From Amoeboradix gromovi (lineage: Eukaryota; Sanchytriomycota; Sanchytriomycetes; Sanchytriales; Sanchytriaceae): 11,662 nt of DNA. Shown here piece after piece: positions 1 through 8,053 of the stretch (its first letter is position 1; each line of letters begins with the position of its first letter). Below the pieces are notes generated by a model that was given only the letters and a program-made list of their open reading frames with translations, had not been told where the DNA came from and made no database searches. The stretch spans positions 1-11,662 of the forward strand of contig JADGIF010000287.1 of assembly GCA_018985225.1 (NCBI GenBank). The letters run 5' to 3'. The translations under genes and the position numbers were made by a program.

Positions 1-2
1 GT

Positions 3-218
3 AATGATGTTAGTATAACATTACAAAATGACTCTAGAAAAGAGTACCGTCTAAGAAAATGCGCCTTTTGCTTAGATGCTCAAAGACCTCATATATTTGA
101 ACGAGATGCAGGGTCTTCTACTTTTATTTTAAAAAGAGGAATACAATCAATGAAAGAATATTGGTATAATAGGAGATCTTTTATTAATGATTTCATCCGT
201 ATGGTGCACCTTCTTTAA
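3..218 (+). pseudogene. 3' part of an unidentified gene, entering from the left edge
   Basis: A reading frame is open from the left edge to a TAA at 216-218, about 71 codons. It encodes a basic stretch with a CxxC pair (RKCAFC) followed by acidic and aromatic residues. I do not recognise the family; a basic, cysteine-bearing C-terminus would suit a transposase, but that is a guess. The coding interpretation rests mainly on the second copy at the right edge. The two differ by synonymous changes (TTA/TTG, AAA/AAG) in the shared frame, then by a one-base and a five-base length difference that put their ends in different frames. At least one copy is therefore broken. The upstream part lies outside the window. 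Confidence 0.45.
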
Positions 219-254
219 AAACGACTTAGTCTAGTTTTTATATTTGGTGTCCCA
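57..254 (+). repeat. Left copy of terminal inverted repeat (about 200 bp)
   Basis: This stretch matches the reverse complement of 11458-11662, which reaches the right edge. The first 74 bases (57-130) show one mismatch. The rest is more diverged and has small indels, but similarity continues past the stop codon to TTTATATTTGGTGTCCCA at about 237-254, where it ends abruptly. The abrupt inner end, 37 bases from the FIG4 stop codon, could be an element boundary. No target duplication is evident. Confidence 0.85.
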
Positions 255-282
255 GACAATGTTGGATAAACCATTGAAACAT

Positions 283-288
283 TTTATT
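283..288 (-). promoter_or_regulatory. AATAAA poly(A) signal of FIG4
   Basis: The coding strand reads AATAAA three bases downstream of the FIG4 TAG stop, implying a very short 3' UTR. Assigned from sequence and position only. Confidence 0.5.
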
Positions 289-291
289 TAA

Positions 292-2580
292 CTACGACTT
301 GTTCTTTCGTGGATATTTTCTCGTCTTCAAGTATTGACTGTATTTGTAGTGCCTTGTCCAGCCAGGCAACTCTCCTCGATCTTCGTCCACATTAACAGAG
401 CTTATAAAATCGACTTTATTTCCTACAGAGACATATCTTTGAAATGCCTCGATATCTTTCACCTCTGCTTTTATATTCCCGCTACTGTAGTCAGTCCATA
501 ATTTGTAGAACCCAAATTCCTTGTGACAGCTGTTCGGGTCTAGAGAACTAAGTGCCGGAGTACTTGGAAGCATTTCCCTACCCAATAACTTGGGTCTAGC
601 ACAATAATTCGTATATATACTCAAATCAGCGTCATGCAATACCATAGCGGGAGTTCTGTATTCCACTTTAGGCTTATAGGGTGGATGCCTTACCTCTTCC
701 TTTATCTGGACTTTTCTTGTCCAGTTTGATTTGTAGAATTTCCATTCACTTTCATTGTTTAGCGGCAACGCGAGCTGTCCTTTAACAAATATATTTGATG
801 AGCTTCCATCTACTATCTCAAAAGGACTTGTTGTACTATTTTGAGTGTTAACATTAGAAGTACTCACCTGATTGAATAAGAAATGTTTTTCCAAGTTAGT
901 TTGCTTATTAGTCTTATAAAATGCCTGAAATTGTTGCTGCAAATTAAATTTTAATGTTAGGTCTTCGGTACGATTATTTGGCTGGACAAAAGAACTTGAC
1001 TTGTACAATGTAGGGTTATTATTTGCTTTGTAGTGCAAAGATTTATCACTGCTCATGTCCCAAATGTGCCTGTTTTGTTGCATAGGTTGAAAAGACCCAA
1101 GAAATGTATTTATAGAGTTTTGCTTATCTACGTCTGTGAAGGAATTGTTGTAATACCTTTTAATGCTCTCGATAAGATCTTTAGAGTGAGTCTGCCAATC
1201 TGATTTATGGGTATAGGTGGCTACAGTGTTAACTAACTGAGACCCCCCGTATTGTAAAGCTATAATGTCTCCGAGGTACTTGTACATTTCACTTAGCAAT
1301 TTGAATACTGCGTTATCAAAGTGAATATAAGGTTTGAAAATTATGTTTAGTTCATGTAGTTGATGACCTAATGCAGTTTTGCCTATAAAAAACTGCGCCG
1401 CATTAGTTCTATCTAGACAATCTATACAACTGACTCTAATAATGCCCGATTGTATTTTCACAGACTTACCGTTGATATGCACGAAATAATCAGTTTCATT
1501 GATAGATCGCAAAGCCATAGATTCAAGAATTGATATAACACTCTGATCAGATTTGTTAGCCCGACTAAGATCGAAATGTATGTATCTTATAAAATCACCC
1601 TTTAATAGCGTGTTAATATACTTAATAAAAGACTCAAACTCATCACTCAAATACGATTCTCTAGGGAAGCGCTCTTTAGATTTAACCAGATTCCATACCA
1701 ATATGGGCTTGTTATATCTCTTAAACAAGTCCTCAAAGTGTTTGCAACTTGCCCTGTAAAACGGATCAATCTTAACCATCTTGATATCCGGCTTAGGGGC
1801 ATATAGGTTTTCTTGTGTCCAGAACAAGGGAATTGATCCACGGTGCACTACATAGCTGGTAATTGAAGGCGGAGGATTAGGAAGCACGTGATTTGCTTGA
1901 ATCACGATTTGCTCAGTCTCTACCTCATTAGCTACTTCACCTTCATTGGTGATACCTCGCTTAAGAAATCTTGTGCCTGCGAATCTTTTAGACCTTCGTC
2001 CAATTAATGTAACAAAGATGGGATTTCCGAAAATATCGATTTTACTAGAATCAACAAAACCATAAATAACTTTAGTATAAAATGTGTCATTCATTCCGTC
2101 TACAAAAGAGAGTAGGTATTGATTCCATACGAACATCTCATTCCACTCCCTTGAAATTGGAGGATAATAACTACTATCTTCAGCATTAAGAATGTTATAT
2201 TGAATTGTTTGAGAGAGGTTGTAGCTATAGGAGAAATAAAAGTGCTTGTTTAAGTGAATGTCTTTGAAAATGGATAAGTATCTATTTTCATCATAATCGC
2301 TCTCAGTTATTGATAAGGACAATATTTGAGTGTCTTGAATGTGGTATACCGAATGTTGTCCAATAATAGCAACAGGCAAAATAGATGTTATCAATATCAT
2401 ATAGTAACCTTTGCAGAACCGAATATAACCAAGAATGCCACAGATTGCTTTTGACTTAATACCACTAGGTTCTTTGACCTTTTTTATTATTAAATCTTTA
2501 TCATCCCTTTGTATTCTTAATATCTGTTGTGTATTTTGAAGATAATAAGCATCTTTGGACTCGTATAGCAAATATTTCAT
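292..2580 (-). CDS. FIG4: FIG4-type SAC domain polyphosphoinositide phosphatase
   Basis: The product is 762 residues. Fig4 removes the 5-phosphate of PtdIns(3,5)P2 on vacuolar or endosomal membranes and works in a complex with the PIKfyve/Fab1 kinase and the Vac14 scaffold. The SAC catalytic CX5R loop is present as CIDCLDR at residues 385-391, followed by TNAAQFFIGKTALGHQL, which is the Fig4 version rather than the Sac1 or synaptojanin version. The N-terminus (about 1-90) has the usual Fig4 start, including GYYMILIT and an IGQHSVYHIQDT segment. There is no C-terminal membrane anchor, as expected. It is shorter than yeast Fig4 (about 880) or human FIG4 (about 907), mainly in the divergent C-terminal part. 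The first ATG is used; no intron is needed. AATAAA on the coding strand lies 3 bases after the TAG stop. Confidence 0.92.
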   Translation of the reverse strand: MKYLLYESKDAYYLQNTQQILRIQRDDKDLIIKKVKEPSGIKSKAICGILGYIRFCKGYYMILITSILPVAIIGQHSVYHIQDTQILSLSITESDYDENRYLSIFKDIHLNKHFYFSYSYNLSQTIQYNILNAEDSSYYPPISREWNEMFVWNQYLLSFVDGMNDTFYTKVIYGFVDSSKIDIFGNPIFVTLIGRRSKRFAGTRFLKRGITNEGEVANEVETEQIVIQANHVLPNPPPSITSYVVHRGSIPLFWTQENLYAPKPDIKMVKIDPFYRASCKHFEDLFKRYNKPILVWNLVKSKERFPRESYLSDEFESFIKYINTLLKGDFIRYIHFDLSRANKSDQSVISILESMALRSINETDYFVHINGKSVKIQSGIIRVSCIDCLDRTNAAQFFIGKTALGHQLHELNIIFKPYIHFDNAVFKLLSEMYKYLGDIIALQYGGSQLVNTVATYTHKSDWQTHSKDLIESIKRYYNNSFTDVDKQNSINTFLGSFQPMQQNRHIWDMSSDKSLHYKANNNPTLYKSSSFVQPNNRTEDLTLKFNLQQQFQAFYKTNKQTNLEKHFLFNQVSTSNVNTQNSTTSPFEIVDGSSSNIFVKGQLALPLNNESEWKFYKSNWTRKVQIKEEVRHPPYKPKVEYRTPAMVLHDADLSIYTNYCARPKLLGREMLPSTPALSSLDPNSCHKEFGFYKLWTDYSSGNIKAEVKDIEAFQRYVSVGNKVDFISSVNVDEDRGELPGWTRHYKYSQYLKTRKYPRKNKS

Positions 2581-3197
2581 GAGCTGTTTCGTAAATTAAT
2601 AGTGGTGGCATTTTAAGTGATGTAAATCCAAATTACACATACCGATAAAGCAAATAAAATTTGAGAGTAAAGTCATTTTTCCTATCTCAGAATTGTTCAT
2701 CTTCATTCAGTTGATTGTTCTTCTGTTTTAACTGAAAAAACATTAGGTGCTGAATTAAATACCATTGATAACTTTCCGTAGTCGCAGCCTTAAAGTGGTA
2801 TTCTTTAAAACTCTTGTTATTGCCTTTCAAAAGTGCTATACTAGCTTTTTGCAGCTGGTTTCTCTTATGAGGACATCCACTTTAATATCAAGTGGAATGG
2901 TAATCGGCTAGAAATTGCCATTTCAAATATTAAAAGCATGTTTACAGGATGAGTGAATTACTGTATATCCATACTTAGTGGCTTATTAAGTAGTAGGGTC
3001 ACTCTCTTGCATCTTGCTGTCTTCTGTAACAACATATTCATCCATGCAGCTTGACTATTTTCTTGAATAAATCATTTATCGCGAATTTGTATATATTTTT
3101 GTATCATTTCAAGACTTTTCCAGATTTTTCTAATAGCTTAAATACTAGATAATCTTATACACTTGCCATCGTTTAATGCTAGCTAAATGATAAGTAG
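2581..3197. other. Intergenic region upstream of FIG4 and of the Fanzor remnant
   Basis: This 617-base gap has no recognisable gene, tRNA or tandem repeat. It must hold the FIG4 promoter near its left end. Several short open frames exist, the longest on the minus strand at 2687-2881 (about 64 codons, no early ATG), but such lengths are expected by chance in DNA this AT-rich. If the Fanzor remnant was once full length, its N-terminal two thirds should have occupied this stretch; I cannot recognise any of it here. Confidence 0.5.
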
Positions 3198-3461
3198 CAA
3201 GTCGCAAGAAACATGGCTACAATGTCCCATTACGCATTCAAGGAACTCTTGAAGTTCAAGTGCAAACAAAGAGGAAAGACGATAATCGAATGTAATGAAG
3301 CATTTACTAGTCATACATGTACAAGGTGTGGTACTCTAAAGAAAACCAATTTAGAAACCTGAACCTGTACCAGTTGTCATTTGGAGATAGATAGAGATCA
3401 TATGGCAGCAAGGAATGTACATCAAGCATCTGCATCTTTATTCAATCCCGCCTCAGGGTAG
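3198..3461 (+). pseudogene. Decayed Fanzor/TnpB-like RNA-guided nuclease, C-terminal part
   Basis: One frame (in register with 3213) retains the C-terminal signature of the TnpB/Fanzor family in order: a helix reading MSHYAFKELLKFKC (3222 on), a spacer with the E of the second RuvC region (ECNEAFTSHTC), a zinc-finger half CTRCG, a second half CTSCH, then DRDHMAARNV carrying the last RuvC aspartate. TnpB and Fanzor proteins cut DNA guided by an RNA made from the element's own 3' end. Here the frame is cut by TGA at 3360-3362, between the two zinc-finger halves, ends at TAG 3459-3461, and is closed upstream by TAG at 3195-3197. Only about 85 codons remain of a protein usually several hundred residues long. 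TGA is a genuine stop elsewhere in the window, so this is decay, not recoding. A eukaryotic Fanzor is the natural reading given the housekeeping neighbours. Confidence 0.8.
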
Positions 3462-3462
3462 T

Positions 3463-3550
3463 GAAAGCGTGAGCGATCACTGTAAAGGAGAAACTAGCAT
3501 TAGTTTCTCTGTGGAAATTCTCGATTTTCTCGGAAATCAGGACTTTCAAC
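3463..3550 (+). ncRNA. Candidate Fanzor guide-RNA scaffold / element right end, copy L
   Basis: This segment begins two bases after the remnant's stop codon and recurs in inverted orientation at 8054-8142. By hand alignment the last 41 aligned bases before the right limit (from CTGTGGAAATT) agree at about 34, and the 37 bases at the left agree at about 23. It contains a perfect 9-bp hairpin (GAGAAACTA 3488-3496 with TAGTTTCTC 3501-3509, loop GCAT), a possible AGTGA/TCACT stem overlapping its left limit (3460-3464 with 3477-3481), and a 5-bp GATTT/AAATC stem. In TnpB and Fanzor elements the guide RNA covers the 3' end of the gene and runs to the right end of the element, which is where this lies. 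Expression and function are inferred, not shown. Confidence 0.5.
3488..3509 (+). other. 9-bp perfect hairpin downstream of the Fanzor remnant
   Basis: GAGAAACTA, loop GCAT, TAGTTTCTC. It sits inside the conserved 3' segment. The inverted copy near 8.1 kb does not keep this stem, so either copy R has decayed or the stem is not essential. Confidence 0.7.
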
Positions 3551-3705
3551 GAGGAGCCAATATCATTTGTAGCACATCTCTATGAATCAGGTCCCCATTT
3601 TTCCAGTCTCTTAGCGTCGACGATTTTTTAGAAGCTAGCACACTAACCATATAAGATTAATATTATTGTTTTCAGTGCTTTTTTGAGTTTTCGCACAAGT
3701 CAGCA

Positions 3706-3726
3706 TCTTTTTTTCTTTTCCCCTTT
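3706..3726 (+). promoter_or_regulatory. Pyrimidine-rich tract upstream of the 146-residue gene
   Basis: An uninterrupted run of 21 C/T bases lies 25 bases before the start codon at 3752. CT-rich blocks just upstream of start codons are common near fungal transcription starts. The rest of 3551-3751 holds no gene that I can see. Confidence 0.4.
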
Positions 3727-3751
3727 ACCGTCAGTCAACTTCTCATAGAAA

Positions 3752-4192
3752 ATGTCTCAAATATTTCTATTATTAAAATATCCATGTGTAATAAATGGAG
3801 ATTCATTCACTTTTACAGATTATGCTAATGTGTATATGGTTCAAGCAGATCTAAGCCATATTTTAGCACTCGATATTATGAAAATCGAAATTGATAACAA
3901 TGAGCTAAAAATTAAAGTGCCTCTGGCTAAAGGATCAAAAATGCTTAAAACTGCCCAAACTTTAAAGCTCACTGTAATCGATAAGACGGTTGAGGATTTC
4001 ATGATGCCTCTACTGCATCAAGGTAGTAATACTCAGATCAAAATATTTTTGCAAGTTATTAAGGATATAAGATCTAACATATTAAATGGTAACCCTATGA
4101 ATGATTTGCTAAAGAAATTGGAAGATCCATCGGAGCTACTCAGGCTCTCCATTTTAGCGAATATCGAGAACATAAAGAACGAAAATCTGTGA
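3752..4192 (+). CDS. Conserved-looking hypothetical protein, 146 aa
   Basis: A complete frame of 146 residues with a good start (A at -3, CT-rich tract upstream). I do not recognise the family. The N-terminal half (about 1-75) reads as alternating short strands (FLLLKYPCVI, ELKIKVPLA, TLKLTVID), and the C-terminal half (about 80-146) as amphipathic helices rich in I, L, K and N. There is no signal peptide, membrane span or cysteine motif. It shares strand with SKI2, whose ATG is 39 bases after its TGA stop, so the two could be co-transcribed. AATAAA overlaps its stop codon. The natural composition, the length and the tight head-to-tail spacing argue for a real gene. A small subunit of a larger complex is possible, but nothing in the sequence proves it. 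Confidence 0.75.
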   Translation: MSQIFLLLKYPCVINGDSFTFTDYANVYMVQADLSHILALDIMKIEIDNNELKIKVPLAKGSKMLKTAQTLKLTVIDKTVEDFMMPLLHQGSNTQIKIFLQVIKDIRSNILNGNPMNDLLKKLEDPSELLRLSILANIENIKNENL

Positions 4193-4197
4193 ATAAA
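4192..4197 (+). promoter_or_regulatory. AATAAA overlapping the stop codon of the 146-residue gene
   Basis: The last base of the TGA stop (4190-4192) is the first base of AATAAA. The hexamer falls in the 39-base gap before SKI2, so 3' processing would have to occur inside that gap or inside the SKI2 5' end. Confidence 0.45.
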
Positions 4198-4231
4198 GTG
4201 TTTTTATATTTTCAACTCCCATAATTGAAAC

Positions 4232-7200
4232 ATGTTGTCACAGTTACAGCATTCTTTAAAAGCAGAGACGCCCGTGGACCTAGAATTAACAGAGAACCCA
4301 CTGTATTTTGAGCCTTACTTAAAAGAATTTATCCCAGGAATCGTTCTTCCTAACTTAAATGACCCAGAAGAATTTCTGTCGAAAAATGAAGAGTTTGAGA
4401 ATGATAAAACAAGTGAACTACTCAACAGGTTATCTTACAAAAATCAAATATTAAAGGACATTGAGCCTGATTTCAAGTTGCCACTGCCACTGCTAATCGA
4501 ATATCAAATGCAAACTCCTAGCTCAAATTACAATCCACCACTGGTTCTCAAGTACAACCCACCACTTGAAATAACTGAGCCTATCCGTGATATTGAGTCA
4601 AACTGTATCTTGGGTGAACATGAAGTCCAGCTCAACAATGCGGATAGCAAATCCAGTATTCAGATGGATCGTGCGGTTGGTGATGAGAGTGAGTATATTC
4701 GCGGTAGCTCGACAGCTTTTCCATTTCTGCCTGGTGGCATGGAATCTAATGTAAATGAAAGAATGAACAACAAAGTTGCAGTAGACCCTACCCAGTTGCT
4801 GACTATTGCACCAGGTATGTCTCGCGGCCTGCAAGTAGATTTACCACAGCAAAGTATTTTACATACAACACTTTCCAAACTGCAGGATTTAACTATAGCG
4901 GCTGAAGCAAGCACACCAGTTGTGGAAAAAAACTCTCTTACTGAGCCTACTGATGAGTTGGATGATATGCTACATATCGAGCCTGAAGTTGTAGAAAAGA
5001 AATACTCTTATGAAGTACTTAATGAAGATGTTGATTTGTCTTGTTATAAAATGGCTAAAACATGGCCTTTTGAATTAGATATATTTCAAAAACAGTCTAT
5101 CCATCACTTAGAGCAGGGTCACTCTATATTTGTAGCCGCTCATACTTCTGCCGGTAAGACTGTCGTAGCTGAGTATGCCATTGCCATGGCCAACCGTCAT
5201 TCGACCAAATGCATTTATACCAGTCCCATCAAAGCCTTGAGCAATCAAAAATATAGAGATTTTAAGGATGTCTTTGACTCTGTTGGAATTGTTACTGGAG
5301 ATGTTCAAATTGAGCCTAATAGCAACTGCATTATAATGACTACCGAGATATTAAGGTCGATGTTATACCATGGTGCCGATGTGCTGAGAGACATAGAGTT
5401 TGTTATATTTGACGAAATCCACTATTTGAATGATATAGAGCGCGGCGTTTGCTGGGAAGAAGTAATTGTATTGTTGCCTAGTCATGTTAAATTAATCATG
5501 TTAAGCGCTACCGTTCCCAACACTGTAGAGTTTTGTGAATGGGTAGGCCGCACCAAGTGCAAAGATATTTACATAATAACCACTTATAAAAGACCTGTTC
5601 CATTAGAATTCGATCTGTTTTTGGCTAATTCCAAGGAAATGTTTATGATAATTGAACCAAATGGTACTGAAGTGCTGAAAGACAACTGGAAAAAGGCATA
5701 CAACACGTTAAACAAAATTGGTAAAGAAAAAGACAAAGATAAAGGAAGCTCTGGTGGTGCTGGTAAATCTCGAAGCAATAAAGAGAAATTTAATGGCGCC
5801 ATTAAAAGAACAGAAAACTCAGAGACGCAAACGTTGACGAATCTCATATACAAACTACAAAAACTTCAGCTGCTTCCGTCTATTCTATTCTGTTTCTCTC
5901 GTCGTAAATGTGAATTGTATAGCCAAAATATTACCATTGATTTGGCTACGGGGCAGCAGAAGTCCTACATTACCAAATTCTTCAACAAGGCGCTATTGAG
6001 TTTGAACAAAGAGGACCGCGTTCTGCCGCAAATAAGCCAGTTATTGCAGCTGCTGCTAAGGGGTGTTGGTTGTCACCACAGTGGTATGCTGCCGATACTC
6101 AAGGAGATTGTTGAAATTTTGTTCTGCAAAGGATACTTGCACCTATTGTTTGCCACAGAAACATTTGCAATGGGAGTCAACGCCCCAGCAAAATCAGTTG
6201 TATTTACAAATACACGCAAATTTGATGGTGTCAATTTTAGGGATTTAACAAGTAGCGAGTTTATACAAATGAGCGGAAGAAGTGGTCGAAGAAACAAGGA
6301 CACAAAAGGTGTAGTTGTGATATGCTGTATTGATTATATGCCCAATGTAAACTGGTTGAATTCAATGATTTTGACAAGTACGGATAAGTTAGCATCTCAA
6401 TTCAGAATAACGTACAACATGATGATAAACTTGCTAAGGGTGTCGTTTTTAAATGTCTTTGACATGATGCAGCGCAGTTTTATTGAGAATGATAAATTGA
6501 CATCGCTGCCAAAGTTAGAGTCGGATTTACGCGAGCAGTTACTAAAACTAGATAGATACGCAACTAGTGAGCACCTTGAATCACTATCCACCGTTTACAA
6601 TCATGACATTTACGAATATTACACGGCATTGATGGAATATTATCAGTGCAGATTACAATGCCATCATTACTTGTATCATGCGAAACAAGGTGTATTCCCA
6701 ATAGGAAAGGTTGTTGTCACCAGTAATGGTGAATTGAGTGTTGTATGTAATCATGATCGCGGTAGAATAGTATTGTTTGTGTTAAAGCAGCAGAGTAATA
6801 TACACGATATTTTCAGAGGAGATTACTACGTAGATAAGTTTGCTAGCACAATACAAGTGCAGCAAGTAACTGTAAGTGGTATATCACTTATATTTGATCA
6901 TGTTGTAAAGATAGCGCGATTCCATGGCTCTGTGATCATTAAATCGCTTCATACTGCGTTACTGAAGAGATTTAAACTTATTATTCAACAAATAAGCAAG
7001 TCAAAACTTAAGTCACAGTTAGTCCAACTTAAGGATATTGATTATATGCATTCTTATACTCAATATCAACAACTACAAAATCAGCTTTTACGTTTCAAGT
7101 GTGTACAAGGGCCTGATTTCAAATCAGACTTCTCCAAAGTTCATGATGAAATGAGCTGTAAAATGGAAATACAAAAACTGGAGCTGCTTATCAACAACCA

Positions 7201-7804
7201 AAGCGTAGTACATCTGAGTGAGTACAACGCACGATTAGTAATTTTGAAAAAACTGAAGTTTATTAGTGAAGATAATCTGGTCTTACTGAAAGGAAGAGTT
7301 ATGGCTGAGATAAATACCATGGACTCGTTGCTAGTTACAGAATTGTTGTTTGACAACTATTTCAAGGAAATGGAGAACAATGAGATATTGAGCATACTGA
7401 GTGTGTTAATTTGTCAGGATAAAACGAACGATGACCCTGTACTACCAAGTGGTTTGATGGCTTATTATGAGATATTCAAGGCGAAGGCCTTAGAGTTGGC
7501 AAGGTTGCAAGAAAGTCACAAATTGCCAATAGAGAGCGATAGGTATGTCAAAGATGTGCTGAAGCCAGGGTTAATGGAAGTGGTGTATGAATGGGCTAAT
7601 CAAATGCCATTTTCAAAAATTATGGATTTAACATCGGCACACGAAGGAAGTATCGTAAGATGCATAACGAGATTAGATGATGCTTGTAGAGAACTAAAAG
7701 GTGCGGCCAAATTGATGGGAAATATACAGTTGATGGAAAAGATGGAGAAATGCCAAATTCTGATTAGAAGAGATATCGTGTTTGCAGCCAGTTTGTATTT
7801 GTGA
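4232..7804 (+). CDS. SKI2: Ski2 DExH-box RNA helicase of the cytoplasmic exosome adaptor (SKI complex)
   Basis: 1190 residues. Ski2 feeds mRNA into the cytoplasmic exosome for 3'-5' decay, in complex with Ski3 and Ski8. Visible in order: an N-terminal segment with FIPGIVLP (residues about 34-41), an acidic linker, then the helicase core starting at WPFELDIFQKQSI. Motif I is AHTSAGKT (303-310, Lys309), motif II is DEIH (394-397), motif III is SAT (425-427), then GRTKCKDIYIITTYKRPVPL, which is Ski2-like and not Mtr4-like. A lysine/glycine/serine-rich linker fills about 497-530. Motif VI is QMSGRSGRR (679-687), followed by NKD where the family usually has GLD. An arch/barrel insertion follows, then the DSHCT C-terminal domain ending LIRRDIVFAASLYL. 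It is slightly shorter than yeast (1287) or human (1246) Ski2. All catalytic motifs are intact. Confidence 0.97.
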   Translation: MLSQLQHSLKAETPVDLELTENPLYFEPYLKEFIPGIVLPNLNDPEEFLSKNEEFENDKTSELLNRLSYKNQILKDIEPDFKLPLPLLIEYQMQTPSSNYNPPLVLKYNPPLEITEPIRDIESNCILGEHEVQLNNADSKSSIQMDRAVGDESEYIRGSSTAFPFLPGGMESNVNERMNNKVAVDPTQLLTIAPGMSRGLQVDLPQQSILHTTLSKLQDLTIAAEASTPVVEKNSLTEPTDELDDMLHIEPEVVEKKYSYEVLNEDVDLSCYKMAKTWPFELDIFQKQSIHHLEQGHSIFVAAHTSAGKTVVAEYAIAMANRHSTKCIYTSPIKALSNQKYRDFKDVFDSVGIVTGDVQIEPNSNCIIMTTEILRSMLYHGADVLRDIEFVIFDEIHYLNDIERGVCWEEVIVLLPSHVKLIMLSATVPNTVEFCEWVGRTKCKDIYIITTYKRPVPLEFDLFLANSKEMFMIIEPNGTEVLKDNWKKAYNTLNKIGKEKDKDKGSSGGAGKSRSNKEKFNGAIKRTENSETQTLTNLIYKLQKLQLLPSILFCFSRRKCELYSQNITIDLATGQQKSYITKFFNKALLSLNKEDRVLPQISQLLQLLLRGVGCHHSGMLPILKEIVEILFCKGYLHLLFATETFAMGVNAPAKSVVFTNTRKFDGVNFRDLTSSEFIQMSGRSGRRNKDTKGVVVICCIDYMPNVNWLNSMILTSTDKLASQFRITYNMMINLLRVSFLNVFDMMQRSFIENDKLTSLPKLESDLREQLLKLDRYATSEHLESLSTVYNHDIYEYYTALMEYYQCRLQCHHYLYHAKQGVFPIGKVVVTSNGELSVVCNHDRGRIVLFVLKQQSNIHDIFRGDYYVDKFASTIQVQQVTVSGISLIFDHVVKIARFHGSVIIKSLHTALLKRFKLIIQQISKSKLKSQLVQLKDIDYMHSYTQYQQLQNQLLRFKCVQGPDFKSDFSKVHDEMSCKMEIQKLELLINNQSVVHLSEYNARLVILKKLKFISEDNLVLLKGRVMAEINTMDSLLVTELLFDNYFKEMENNEILSILSVLICQDKTNDDPVLPSGLMAYYEIFKAKALELARLQESHKLPIESDRYVKDVLKPGLMEVVYEWANQMPFSKIMDLTSAHEGSIVRCITRLDDACRELKGAAKLMGNIQLMEKMEKCQILIRRDIVFAASLYL

Positions 7805-8053
7805 TTTTGCTTAATAAATAAGACGTTATTTAAGATAGCAACAGTATTTTAGCCATTGGCACTCTCTTTGATGACATAAATCTATAAGATGGATTATTGT
7901 CCAATTGACTAAGGAGCACAACTTTTATTTGTAAGAGCTTTTGTACAAAAAATAGCACCTAGTGGCTCAAGCGATGTATAGAATAGATTTGCGTACGAAA
8001 AATGAGAACTTTAATCAATTGGAACAATTCATGTTCAGTGCTAAGCACCCATA
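7805..8053. other. Intergenic region downstream of SKI2
   Basis: Apart from the SKI2 poly(A) hexamer I see nothing here. A plus-strand frame around 7970-8100 gives a protein-like stretch but is broken by stops and runs through the repeat copy at 8054-8142, so I do not call it. Confidence 0.5.
7813..7818 (+). promoter_or_regulatory. AATAAA poly(A) signal of SKI2
   Basis: The hexamer begins 9 bases after the TGA stop (7802-7804), again implying a short 3' UTR. Confidence 0.5.

Noticed and set aside
1882-1893. CACGTG inside FIG4
   Set aside because: It lies within coding sequence far from either gene start, and a six-base palindrome is expected by chance.
2687-2881. Minus-strand open frame of about 64 codons upstream of FIG4
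   Set aside because: It has no ATG near its start and no family resemblance. A frame this long is expected by chance about once in this much AT-rich DNA read in six frames.
3360-3362. TGA inside the Fanzor remnant read as a sense codon (alternative code)
   Set aside because: TGA ends SKI2, TYW3 and the 146-residue gene in this window, so it is a stop codon here.
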